Below are positions 6,550-14,641 of a stretch of 18,352 nucleotides of DNA, piece after piece (position 1 is the stretch's first letter; the number at the start of each line of letters is the position of its first letter). Source of the DNA: Oscillibacter sp. UBA6647. Lineage in GTDB: Bacteria > Bacillota > Clostridia > Oscillospirales > Oscillospiraceae. A program made the position numbers and the translations under genes. Where the stretch lies: positions 304 to 18,655 of the forward strand of contig DKLF01000013.1 in NCBI GenBank assembly GCA_002455655.1, read 5' to 3'. Under the pieces are notes generated by a model that saw nothing but the letters and a program-made list of their open reading frames with translations, searched no databases and was not told the origin of the DNA.

Positions 6550-8298
6550 ATGCTGATGCTGGATCAGTTCTGCGAAATTCCCCATGCGGTTCTGCGCTCC
6601 GTGATGTGCGATACGCCCAACGGCGTTCTGATTTTTGACGAGGCATACCGGATTCTTTTTGCCAACCGCGCTGCGCTGCAAATGCTGGAGCTGGAGGCCG
6701 GGAAGGAATACGATGTGCGGGAGCTGACGGGCCCGGTGGATCTGGGGGCGCTGGATGCGGATGCCGAAAAGACGTTTACCATGCGGCAGGGAAACCGGCA
6801 GCTTCACTATCGTCTGATTTCCGCGGGAGACGCGGGAGAGTCCGCCGTGTATGCGCTGATTCTGATGGAATCCCAGCAGGCGCTGCGCTCCCAGATGGAG
6901 CTGGAGGCGGCATGGAAGCTGACAAGCGAGATGGAGGAAATTCTGGAGGGCTCCTTTGACGGGATTCTGGTCACCGACGGGGAGGGGAACGTTCAGTTTG
7001 TCAACAGCTCCTACGAGCGGGTGGCCGCCATCCCCCGGAAGGAGCTGGAGGGGCGCAATATGCGCGCCCTTATCAATCCCGTCTGGATGGAAAATTCCGT
7101 GGCGTTTGTGGTGCGGGAGGAGCGTCGCCCCGTCTCCAAGCGGCAGGTGACGCAGGACGGACGGGACATTATTGTCACGGGCAAGCCGGTGTTCGACGAG
7201 AACGGAAAGGTCAAGCGGGTTGTGATTAACGCCCGGGACATCACAGAGATTTTTCAGCTCCGGGAGGAGCTGCTCAACGCCAAGAACCGGGAACTTCAGC
7301 ACTATCAGACCATTCTCAGCACCACCAACACGGAGCGGGAAAAGGTGGTGGCTATCAGTGAGAAGACAAAGAAGGTCTTTTCTTTAGCCGAGCGGGTGGG
7401 CCGGTTTGACACCACCGTGCTGATTCTGGGAGAGTCCGGCGCGGGAAAGGAGGAGGTGGCCCAGCAGATTCACGCCAGCAGTATGCGCAAAGACCATGCG
7501 CTGGTGACGATTAACTGCGGGGCCATTCCGGAAAACCTGCTGGAAAGCGAGCTGTTCGGCTATGAAAAGGGCGCGTTTACCGGCGCTTCCAACTCCGGGA
7601 AGATCGGACTTCTGGAGGCGGCGGACGGCGGCACCGTGTTTTTGGACGAGATTGGGGAAATCCCCCTGTCCTTTCAGGTGAAGCTTTTGCGGGTGCTGGA
7701 GACAAAGCAGGTGACCCGGGTAGGGGGCGTGCGGGCCAAGAACATAGATGTGCGCTTTATCGCGGCCACCAACCGGGATTTGACCAAAATGGTGCGGGAC
7801 GGCGCCTTTCGGGAGGATTTTTACTATCGGCTCAACGTGGTTTCCATCACCGTTCCTCCCCTGCGTCAGCGCAGGGAGGATATTTTGCCCCTGAGCCTGT
7901 TTTTTCTCAACAGGTTCAACCACAAATGCAACCAGAACAAAACCATGACTCCGGAAGTGATTAAGCGCATGGAGGAATATGACTGGGAGGGCAATGTACG
8001 GGAGCTGCGCAACGTGGTGGAACATATGGTGATTATGAGCCCCAACGAGCAGCTTCAAATCAGCGACGTGCCGTGGATTATCCGCCAATGTCAGGGGCCC
8101 GGGAAGACATCCCTTCTACCGGAGATGGCGGGGGAGGAAAGCTCCGATCTGGGACGCGCCGTGGAAGAACTGGAAAAGCGGCTGCTGTTACGGGCGAAGG
8201 CGGAGTGCACCTCCACCAGAGAGATGGCCCGCTTCTTAAACGTGGACCAATCCACGGTGGTGCGCAAGCTTCAAAAATATGGGCTTTCGGGCCGATAA
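6550..8298 (+). CDS. PAS-domain sigma-54-dependent transcriptional activator
   Basis: This is an enhancer-binding protein of 582 residues that remodels sigma-54 RNA polymerase by ATP hydrolysis. Residues 1-110 and about 125-235 look like two PAS-type sensor domains; the second contains DGILVTDGEGNVQFVNSSY. The central AAA+ domain has Walker A GESGAGKE (294-301), the sigma-54 contact loop GAFTGA (341-346), Walker B GGTVFLDEIGE (360-370) and the arginine region FREDFYYRLNV (420-430). A Fis/TyrR-like helix-turn-helix closes the protein (about 554-577). There is no receiver domain, so it likely senses a small ligand through the PAS modules. Start choice is supported by AAAGGAG ending 8 nt before the ATG. 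No sigma-54 promoter was found in the window, so its target is probably upstream of dctP or elsewhere. Confidence 0.94.
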   Translation: MLMLDQFCEIPHAVLRSVMCDTPNGVLIFDEAYRILFANRAALQMLELEAGKEYDVRELTGPVDLGALDADAEKTFTMRQGNRQLHYRLISAGDAGESAVYALILMESQQALRSQMELEAAWKLTSEMEEILEGSFDGILVTDGEGNVQFVNSSYERVAAIPRKELEGRNMRALINPVWMENSVAFVVREERRPVSKRQVTQDGRDIIVTGKPVFDENGKVKRVVINARDITEIFQLREELLNAKNRELQHYQTILSTTNTEREKVVAISEKTKKVFSLAERVGRFDTTVLILGESGAGKEEVAQQIHASSMRKDHALVTINCGAIPENLLESELFGYEKGAFTGASNSGKIGLLEAADGGTVFLDEIGEIPLSFQVKLLRVLETKQVTRVGGVRAKNIDVRFIAATNRDLTKMVRDGAFREDFYYRLNVVSITVPPLRQRREDILPLSLFFLNRFNHKCNQNKTMTPEVIKRMEEYDWEGNVRELRNVVEHMVIMSPNEQLQISDVPWIIRQCQGPGKTSLLPEMAGEESSDLGRAVEELEKRLLLRAKAECTSTREMARFLNVDQSTVVRKLQKYGLSGR

Positions 8299-8304
8299 AC
8301 ATAA

Positions 8305-8342
8305 AGGGACAGCCGGCGGCCTTTTGGCCGTCGGCTGTCCCT
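8305..8342. terminator. Bidirectional hairpin between convergent genes
   Basis: A 17-bp stem (8305-8321 with 8326-8342, one G-T pair) encloses a TTTT loop. It lies 6 nt after the stop of the sigma-54 activator and 60 nt after the stop of the opposite-strand dehydrogenase. Read on the - strand it is followed by a T-rich stretch (TTATGTTTAT), so it suits the leftward operon best. On the + strand the tail is poor in T. Confidence 0.75.
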
Positions 8343-8402
8343 CTGTTGGGAAATATGAGAAATGAAAGAAATGAGGAAAGCAAATAAAAGGGAATTGCGG
8401 AA

Positions 8403-9263
8403 TTACTTTTTCTCGTATTGATAGAAGCCCTCACCGGATTTTCTGCCCAGCATTCCCGCGTCCACAAAGCGCTGTAAAACCGGGCTGGGGCGGAACCGCT
8501 CGCCATAGGCGTCGAAAAGGATTTTGTCCACACTGAGGTTCAGGTCGTGTCCCAACTGGTCCAGGAGCTTGCAGATACCGACGGGGTGGCCAAGGCCATA
8601 GACGCAGATTTTGTCAATGTCCTCGGGCGTGGCCACGCCCTCCTCAACGAGACGCAGGGCCTCCGCGTAAAACACATGAAACAGGCGGTTTAAGGCAAAA
8701 CCGGTGACATCCTTGACCCGGACCGGCTCTTTTTCAATGTATAGCAGCAACTCCGTCACGGTGTCCACTGTTTCCGCAGAGGTGAGCAGGCCGGGGATGA
8801 TCTCCACCAGCTTCATAATGCTGGCGGGGGAGTTGAAGTGCGCGCCCACAAAGCGGGGGGCCCGCTCCTTGGACACGGAGGCCGCCAGCTTGGAGATGGA
8901 GATGCTGGAGGTGTTGGAGGCCAAAATCGTCTCCGGCTTGCAGAGTTGATCCAGCTTTTGAAAGGTATCGCGCTTGATCTCCAGATTTTCAAGAACTGCC
9001 TCGATCACAAAATCGCAGTCCGCCATCAGGGAAAGGTCCGCCGTGGGGACCACGCGGGCCAGCGTGGCGTCCCGCTGCTGGGGAGAAATCTTTCCCTTGG
9101 CAACCTGCTTGTCCAGAATGACTATCTGCTTTTGCTTGCCGCCGTCGGCAAATTCCTGCTTGATGTCCGCCAGAACCACGTCCAGCCCGCAGCGGGCAAA
9201 GCACAGGGCGATTTCCGCCCCCATCATGCCCGCACCGACGACGCCTGCTTTTTTAATGTTCAT
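8403..9263 (-). CDS. hbd: 3-hydroxyacyl-CoA (3-hydroxybutyryl-CoA) dehydrogenase
   Basis: This enzyme interconverts 3-hydroxyacyl-CoA and 3-ketoacyl-CoA using NAD(P)(H). The 286-residue length fits the small bacterial HBD type. The Rossmann motif is GAGMMG (10-15). The active-site set is S119 (NTSS), H142, E154 (KLVEII) and N192 (GFALNRL). The usual HFFNP at the catalytic histidine reads HFNSP here, and the C-terminal lid segment (about 220-245) also departs from the common form, so the substrate may differ from acetoacetyl-CoA. I use the ATG at 9263, with GGAGG 9 nt upstream; a TTG directly before it (9266) is possible. It is the last gene of the crotonase-thiolase-dehydrogenase operon, 42 nt after the thiolase. 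Confidence 0.88.
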   Translation of the reverse strand: MNIKKAGVVGAGMMGAEIALCFARCGLDVVLADIKQEFADGGKQKQIVILDKQVAKGKISPQQRDATLARVVPTADLSLMADCDFVIEAVLENLEIKRDTFQKLDQLCKPETILASNTSSISISKLAASVSKERAPRFVGAHFNSPASIMKLVEIIPGLLTSAETVDTVTELLLYIEKEPVRVKDVTGFALNRLFHVFYAEALRLVEEGVATPEDIDKICVYGLGHPVGICKLLDQLGHDLNLSVDKILFDAYGERFRPSPVLQRFVDAGMLGRKSGEGFYQYEKK

Positions 9264-9305
9264 CAATGTACTCCTCCGTTTTCAATCGGTGTTGAAAGCC
9301 GCGCT

Positions 9306-10514
9306 TTACCGGCAGTTTTCCACGAGAATTGCCATGCCCTGTCCGCCGCCGATGCACAAAGAGGCCAGACCGTACCGGCCGCTCCGGCGCTTCAGCTCGT
9401 AAATCATGGTGGTGAGAATGCGGGTGCCGCTGTTGGCCAGCGCGTGGCCGTGGGCAATGGCGCCGCCGTTGACGTTAACCCGGGAGTAAAGCTCCGTGCC
9501 CATGTCCATGCCCAGCTCCTTCAAACACCCCAGAGACTGGGCGGCAAAGGCTTCGTTCAATTCGAACAGGTCAATGTCCGCAAGTTCCAGCCCAGTCTTC
9601 TTGAGGAGCTTGCGGATGGCGGGAACAGGGCCGAGGCCCATGTAGCGGGGGTCCACGCCCGCAGAAGAGGTGCCCACAATGCGTACCAGCGGCTCCACGC
9701 CCAGCTCCTTTGCCTTTTCCTCGGTCATGATGACCACGGCGGAAGCGCCGTCGTTCATCCCGGAGGAGTTGCCCGCAGTGACCACGCCGCCGTCTTTGAA
9801 GCAGGGACGCAGGCGGCTCAGGGACTCCATGGTGGTGTCCGGCTTGATATGTTCGTCAGTGTCAAACACAAAGCTGCCCTTGCGCTGCTTGACCTCGAAG
9901 GGGAAGATCTCGTCCTTGAATCTGCCCGCATCCTGTGCTTCTTTCATTTTGCGCTGGCTGTCCACGGAGAAGGCGTCCTCCTCTTCCCGGGTAATGTGGT
10001 AGCGTTCGGCCACGTTTTCGGCGGTAATGCCCATGTTGGTGCCGGGATATTTGGCCTGCGGCTGCACAATGGTCACGCCGTGGGAAAAGGTGTCAAACAG
10101 CGGCTTGTCGCCAAGGCGCAAAGGCTCATAGCGGGAGGAGGGCGGCAGGTAATAAGTCATGCGGGACATGATCTCCACGCCGCCTGCAATAATAACGTCC
10201 GCTTCCCCGGCGTTGATTTCATAGCAGGCGCTCTGCACGGCCTGCAAGGACGAGGCGCACTGGCGGTCCACCGTGAAGGCGGGCGTTTCCTCGGGGACCC
10301 CCGCCATCAGCGCGGCGCAGCGGGCCACGTTGGGGGTGTAGCCGTACACGTCGCCGAAAATGACTTCGTCCACCTGCTCCAGAGAAATGCCGCCACGGGC
10401 GGCTGCGGCCTGAATGGCGGCCGCACCCAAATCCTGCGCCTCAACGGTTTTAAGACTTCCCAGATAACCGCCCACGGCGCTGCGCGCGGCTCCTGTGATC
10501 ACAAGCTGTTTCAT
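9306..10514 (-). CDS. Acetyl-CoA C-acetyltransferase (thiolase)
   Basis: This thiolase has 402 residues. It condenses two acyl-CoA molecules or cleaves a 3-ketoacyl-CoA. The nucleophile is C86 in VDRQCASSLQAV. The family's NEAFAAQ is at 320-326, the active-site histidine is H357, and the second cysteine is C387 in CIGGGQGMA. Two motifs depart from the textbook form: the cysteine loop is CASS rather than CxSG, and the histidine loop reads AHGHALANSGTR rather than ALGHPxGxSGxR, losing the proline. The catalytic residues are all present, so activity is expected, but substrate preference may be unusual. AGGAGG stands 7 nt before the ATG. The gene follows the crotonase by 26 nt in one leftward operon. 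Confidence 0.92.
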   Translation of the reverse strand: MKQLVITGAARSAVGGYLGSLKTVEAQDLGAAAIQAAAARGGISLEQVDEVIFGDVYGYTPNVARCAALMAGVPEETPAFTVDRQCASSLQAVQSACYEINAGEADVIIAGGVEIMSRMTYYLPPSSRYEPLRLGDKPLFDTFSHGVTIVQPQAKYPGTNMGITAENVAERYHITREEEDAFSVDSQRKMKEAQDAGRFKDEIFPFEVKQRKGSFVFDTDEHIKPDTTMESLSRLRPCFKDGGVVTAGNSSGMNDGASAVVIMTEEKAKELGVEPLVRIVGTSSAGVDPRYMGLGPVPAIRKLLKKTGLELADIDLFELNEAFAAQSLGCLKELGMDMGTELYSRVNVNGGAIAHGHALANSGTRILTTMIYELKRRSGRYGLASLCIGGGQGMAILVENCR

Positions 10515-10540
10515 ATCGGTTCCTCCTGAAAAAAGTGTGG

Positions 10541-11311
10541 TTATTCTCCTGTAAACACGGGCTTTCTCTTTTCAAAAAACGCGGCCATGCCCTCTTTTTG
10601 GTCGTGGTGGTTGAAAAGCTCGGCCCACAGCGCGCCCTCGTAATCGGAGGCGGCGTTGTATTGCGGGTGGCCCACGGCGTATTCAATGGATTTCTTGGCG
10701 GCGGCCAATGCCAGCGGACTGCGGGTGCAAAGCTTCTTCGCCCATGTCTTGGCGGTTTCCCAGAGAGCCTCTTTGTCCACGGCAACGTGGGCAAGGCCGA
10801 TGCACTCGGCCTCCTCGCCGGAGACAACGCGGCTGAGGTAAATCAGTTCCTTTGCCTTGGCCTCGCCTACCAGCCGGGGCAGAAGCACCGTTCCGCCCGC
10901 GCCGGGGATGATACCCAGATTCAGCTCCGTCAGGCCCATTTTCGCGGTTTTGGACACGATGCGGAAGTCGCACCGAAGCGCCAACTCCAACCCCCCGCCA
11001 AAGGCATAGCCGTCCACGACGGCAATGGTGGGGATAGGGAGCGATTGAATTTTATTATAGGTGGGCGTGAACAAAAAGTCCTTTGCCTGCGCCTCGTCAC
11101 AGGGAGCCATGTCCCGGATATCCGCGCCTGCGGCAAAGTTCTCTTCGCTGTAAAACAGCAGCACCCGCACGGAGGAGTCGGCTTGCACTTGCTCAACCAT
11201 GCGGTCCATTTCGTCCACAATGCTGCGGGACAGGGCGTTGAGCGCCTCGGGACGCCGCACCTGAATGACGGCGATGTCGCCGTCCCGCTCCAACACAATC
11301 TGTTTGCTCAT
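10541..11311 (-). CDS. crt: Enoyl-CoA hydratase/crotonase family protein
   Basis: This 256-residue crotonase-fold enzyme most likely hydrates 2-enoyl-CoA to 3-hydroxyacyl-CoA. The oxyanion-hole segments are FAAGADIRDM (59-68) and GYAFGGGLELAL (101-112). Both hydratase glutamates are present, E109 and E129 (TELNLGIIPGAGGT), which supports true hydratase activity over isomerase or decarboxylase roles. I chose the ATG at 11311 because AAAGGAG lies 7 nt upstream and homology begins there. The frame stays open further upstream only into the promoter and the opposite gene. It is first in the leftward operon and is preceded by a striking set of 11-bp phased boxes. The symbol crt is by analogy with butyrate operons. 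Confidence 0.9.
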   Translation of the reverse strand: MSKQIVLERDGDIAVIQVRRPEALNALSRSIVDEMDRMVEQVQADSSVRVLLFYSEENFAAGADIRDMAPCDEAQAKDFLFTPTYNKIQSLPIPTIAVVDGYAFGGGLELALRCDFRIVSKTAKMGLTELNLGIIPGAGGTVLLPRLVGEAKAKELIYLSRVVSGEEAECIGLAHVAVDKEALWETAKTWAKKLCTRSPLALAAAKKSIEYAVGHPQYNAASDYEGALWAELFNHHDQKEGMAAFFEKRKPVFTGE

Positions 11312-11354
11312 TGATGTGCTCCTTTCCTTGGGTGGAATGAATTCTATGTTTTTT

Positions 11355-11408
11355 ATCATACAAATGCGACCTTTGAGAAAGCTTTTACAAATCTTTGCAA
11401 AATCTTTG
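11355..11408 (-). promoter_or_regulatory. SARP-type promoter/operator of the crotonase operon: four 11-bp phased CAAAG boxes
   Basis: On the - strand four boxes start at 11408, 11397, 11386 and 11375, exactly 11 bp apart. They read CAAAGAT, CAAAGAT, AAAAGCT and CAAAGGT. After the last heptamer come 8 bp, then TATGAT (11360-11355) as the -10. There is no recognisable -35 at the normal distance. Direct repeats with an 11-bp period ending 8 bp from the -10 are the known layout of promoters activated by SARP/BTAD regulators, and such a regulator is encoded divergently next door. The start site would be near 11348, giving a leader of about 37 nt. Confidence 0.75.
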
Positions 11409-11438
11409 AAAACATTTATTTTAATTAAACTTTCTTTA

Positions 11439-11447
11439 TGGTACACT
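11439..11447 (+). promoter_or_regulatory. Possible extended -10 of the BTAD regulator gene
   Basis: TG (11439-11440), one base, then TACACT (11442-11447) forms an extended -10 about 30 nt before the regulator's start codon. The matching -35 position (TTTTAA, 11419-11424) is weak. The CAAAG boxes lie 31 nt or more upstream of this -10, so autoregulation is possible but not at the SARP-typical distance. Confidence 0.45.
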
Positions 11448-11477
11448 GGAATTAAGAAAAAAGGAGGGGGCTGGCAA

Positions 11478-14400
11478 ATGGAGGAGCTGCGGCTGGGGGG
11501 CGGACAGGAAAACCGAGGGCTGGAAAAGACCTTTTTGGAGCGGTGTCTGGCGGGCGCACCGGAGATGACATTGACGGTGCTGGGTGTGCCCATGCTCATG
11601 TCGGTAAGCCGTGGGGCGGCGGAGCTTTTGAGTCGGCGGGGCGCATGTTGTACCTTTCGTGTGCGGGGAGAAGCGCGGGACGCGGAACGGTTCGCTGCTG
11701 CGCTGAGGGATTTTTTTCAGGCCGGGAAGGAAGAAGACCTCCTTGGGCTGGTATGCGCTCCCCGGGAGCAGGATTGCTTTATCCTGTTGGATGACGCCCA
11801 CCTTTTAGACTGCATGGACGGACTGGGCGCGCTGTTGCAGCGGCTGCTGCTGCGCTGTGGGGAACGGGTGCATTTTCTGCTGCTTTCCGCCCGGCCCATT
11901 CCCTTCATCCGGGAGGCGGATGCGTTGCCCGTGAAATTGGCGGAGGTGGAGCCATCGACGCTGATACTGACATGGACCATGGCAGACGGGCTTTTGCGGG
12001 AGGTCTATCCGGCCTTGCTGGAGAGCGACCGCCAGCGAATTTTTGAGCTGGGGGGCGGCTGGCTCTCTGCCATGGATGCGGCGGCCCGCGCCATGCTGGA
12101 CGGCGGCGGAGACGGCGGCAACCGCGTGAGGGAGCAGATTCTCTCGGCGGTAAGCGATTTGCTGGACGGCTGGGCCGCCGCGGTATGGACGGCGGAGGAT
12201 ATAGAGTGCATGGAGCGGGTGTGCGTGGAGCGGAATCTTTCCGAGACGCTGGCTCTGCGCCTGACCGACGGCGAGACGGGTCCCCTGCGGCGGCTGGCGC
12301 GGCGGCGCTTTCTGGTGCGCGCCCGCGCGGCGCTGGAGCCGGTGTATTTTTTAAACCGTGTGCTGCAATCATGGCTGTATCAGCGGGCGTGGCTTTCCCG
12401 GGGAAAGGGCTTTCTAACGGAGCAGCATCGGATTGCGGTGCTCTACGCACAGGAGCGGGAGGACTGGCAGGCGGTGTTTTACCATCAGCTTCGCCGGGGC
12501 TATGCGGAGGAAGCGGCGTTGACGCTGCGGTATCTGAGCTTTTCGGAAATTGACGTGTCGCTTCTGGAGGACTATCGCCAGCTTTTGCGCAGGCTGCCCC
12601 CTGCCGCCATCGACAAACTGCCATGGGTGCAGATGGGCTATGCCATTGCCGTCAAATACCGCTATCCCAACATTGCCTTCCGCTATCTGGACCGGGCGGC
12701 CGAGCTGTTTCGGGATATGGGCGACCGGGAGGGCATGGTTTTGGCGGCCTGCCAGCGGATCAGCATGGGCTTTTTTGCCCCGGAGCACGAGTCTGCCGCT
12801 ACGGAGCCCTTGCGGATTTTAACAGAGGAGGATTTTCAGGACGGGGAGCTGGACCGGGTGATTGACGGCTACCGCAAGGTGTTCACCGCCTACGCACTAA
12901 TTCAGCAGGCAGTGGACTATCCGCGGGCCATTGCCCTTTTGGAGCAGGCCAAGGAGACGGCCCTTATCCGGGAAAATGACAATTTGCGTCTGTGGGCCTG
13001 CTTTGTGACAATTCTGACCTATAAGGACTGCCGGTATGAAAACGGCCTAAAAACCATTCTGGACGAAGCGCTGGAACTGGTGGAGTCCCCCGTGGTGCAA
13101 AAGCCCCTAAAAATGTGTCTGTATCAGACCGTGGCGTTCTTGTGCTATATCGAGAGCGGACGCTATGCGCAGGCAAGGGACTGCTGCGAGCGGGCGGCGA
13201 GAATCGCCGATGAAATCGGCGCCTACGGATACAGCGTCTATATCAATATGGTGCATGCCTATGCGCTGGACTGCCTTGGCCGGTTTCAAAAGGCGGAGCA
13301 GGTGATTCTGGAGACGGCCCGGGTTTCCTCCAACATTCTCAACGTCCGCAACGAGCACCTGTGGGCCTACTACCTTATAGGCCAGAGCTATCACTATTTT
13401 CTCAAGGGCGACCCGGATTTGGCACAGGAAACGGCGGACAAGGCCGTGGACTACGCCCGCCGCGCGGGGCGGAATTCCTATCTGGTGCGGGCACTTCTGG
13501 TGTCCGGCAACATTGCCGCCGAGCGGGGCCGTATGGAGCAGGCGGATGCGCTGGCGGACGAGAGCATAGGGCTGTGCGATAAGAGAAAATACCGCTTTTA
13601 TCAGCTTTCCACCCTCTTTTTAAAAGCCCAGATTTACCGCGCGGGAGGAGAGACAACCCGCTTTGAACGCTGTATGGAACAGCTTGCCAAGGGCGGCCGG
13701 GAGGCAGGAATCTATCACTATAACTTTGCAAAGCCCGAGACAATCTGCCGGGTGGCGGGGAGCTTCCGCCCCTCCGAAAGGGACCGGAGCTACTTTTTGC
13801 AGTTGGAGGCGTGCAATTCCGCCGCCGAAGCAACCGCCGCTGCCGCACCGATTTTGGAAAGCCGCCTGCACACGCCGCTGGAGGTTCAGATACTGGGAAG
13901 CCTGTCCGTCCGCCGCCGGGGCGAGACGGCGGAGGCATGCCCCTCCGCCCGGGCTGCGCAGCTTTTGCGGATTCTGGCACTGTATTCTGAGCCGATGAGC
14001 ATTCACAAGCTGCTGGTTGAGATCTGGCCGGACTGGGAAGAAAAGGCGGCTATGAATAGCTTTTACTTCACGCTCTATCAGCTTCGGGCCTATCTGGGGG
14101 AGAAAAATGCCGTGGTCTACAAGCGGGGCCTGTGCGGCTTGGACCGGGAGCTGGTGACGGTGGACGCGGCGCTGTTTCAGGAGTTTTGCCGGCAGGCGCG
14201 GCAATATCTGGCCGCCGGCAATCTCTATGCCGCGGGACGTTACTTTGCGCAGGCGACCGGCCTGGTCCGGGGCAAGGTGCTGGACGGAGATGATTTGCCG
14301 GAAAACGCCCTGATACAAAGGGAATCGCTGGAGCGGTTTGTGTTCACGGCGCTGCGGGACTATGGAACGGTGTGCATGCGCCAGCACCGTCCCGACGAGG

Positions 14401-14636
14401 CGGAGCAGGTGCTTTCCGAGGCGGTAAAAAGCGACTTTGCCGATGAGGAGGCCCATCGCCTGCTGATTCGGGCGCAATACCTCTCCGGAAACAAAAGCGG
14501 CGCGCTGAGTACCTATGAGCGGCTGTGTCGGCAACTGCAAACGGAGCTTCAGGTGGAGCCTCACCGCCTGACCCGCGAGCTTGTGGACCGCATCCGCCAC
14601 AATCAGGAGGTGGCTGACGCGGAGGAGCCGCAATAA
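11478..14636 (+). CDS. Large BTAD/SARP-type transcriptional regulator with MalT-like degenerate NTPase and TPR region
   Basis: The predicted regulator has 1052 residues. Residues 1-200 resemble the NTPase domain of MalT/LAL regulators: a Walker B strand FILLDDAHLL is at 101-110, but the P-loop position (about 31-46, LTVLGVPMLMSVSRGA) lacks the GKT. ATP binding is therefore probably lost. Residues about 330-790 are helical repeats of TPR type. A winged-helix DNA-binding domain begins at about 801 (LEVQILGSLSV) and includes LLVEIWPDW and NSFYFTLYQLRAYLG. It is followed by a bacterial transcriptional activator domain (about 895-1045) ending in TELQVEPHRLTREL. This C-terminal pair defines SARP-like regulators. 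The ATG at 11478 follows AAAGGAGGGGG by about 8-10 nt. Its gene is divergent from the crotonase operon, whose promoter carries SARP-like boxes. Signal and ligand are unknown. Confidence 0.88.
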   Translation: MEELRLGGGQENRGLEKTFLERCLAGAPEMTLTVLGVPMLMSVSRGAAELLSRRGACCTFRVRGEARDAERFAAALRDFFQAGKEEDLLGLVCAPREQDCFILLDDAHLLDCMDGLGALLQRLLLRCGERVHFLLLSARPIPFIREADALPVKLAEVEPSTLILTWTMADGLLREVYPALLESDRQRIFELGGGWLSAMDAAARAMLDGGGDGGNRVREQILSAVSDLLDGWAAAVWTAEDIECMERVCVERNLSETLALRLTDGETGPLRRLARRRFLVRARAALEPVYFLNRVLQSWLYQRAWLSRGKGFLTEQHRIAVLYAQEREDWQAVFYHQLRRGYAEEAALTLRYLSFSEIDVSLLEDYRQLLRRLPPAAIDKLPWVQMGYAIAVKYRYPNIAFRYLDRAAELFRDMGDREGMVLAACQRISMGFFAPEHESAATEPLRILTEEDFQDGELDRVIDGYRKVFTAYALIQQAVDYPRAIALLEQAKETALIRENDNLRLWACFVTILTYKDCRYENGLKTILDEALELVESPVVQKPLKMCLYQTVAFLCYIESGRYAQARDCCERAARIADEIGAYGYSVYINMVHAYALDCLGRFQKAEQVILETARVSSNILNVRNEHLWAYYLIGQSYHYFLKGDPDLAQETADKAVDYARRAGRNSYLVRALLVSGNIAAERGRMEQADALADESIGLCDKRKYRFYQLSTLFLKAQIYRAGGETTRFERCMEQLAKGGREAGIYHYNFAKPETICRVAGSFRPSERDRSYFLQLEACNSAAEATAAAAPILESRLHTPLEVQILGSLSVRRRGETAEACPSARAAQLLRILALYSEPMSIHKLLVEIWPDWEEKAAMNSFYFTLYQLRAYLGEKNAVVYKRGLCGLDRELVTVDAALFQEFCRQARQYLAAGNLYAAGRYFAQATGLVRGKVLDGDDLPENALIQRESLERFVFTALRDYGTVCMRQHRPDEAEQVLSEAVKSDFADEEAHRLLIRAQYLSGNKSGALSTYERLCRQLQTELQVEPHRLTRELVDRIRHNQEVADAEEPQ

Positions 14637-14641
14637 AAGAA

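Noticed and set aside
8838..10529. Long + strand frame opposite hbd and the thiolase
   Set aside because: It has low-complexity His/Gly/Arg composition and covers two well-supported genes with conserved active sites on the - strand.
11371..11408. 11-bp phased repeats considered as part of a CRISPR or tandem-repeat array
   Set aside because: Units are far too short, spacers are 4-6 bp and the array sits in a promoter; an operator explains it better.
11265..11477. N-terminal extension of the BTAD regulator into the crotonase gene
   Set aside because: It would overlap the crotonase start and the promoter region, and the strong ribosome binding site is at 11461-11470 before the ATG at 11478.
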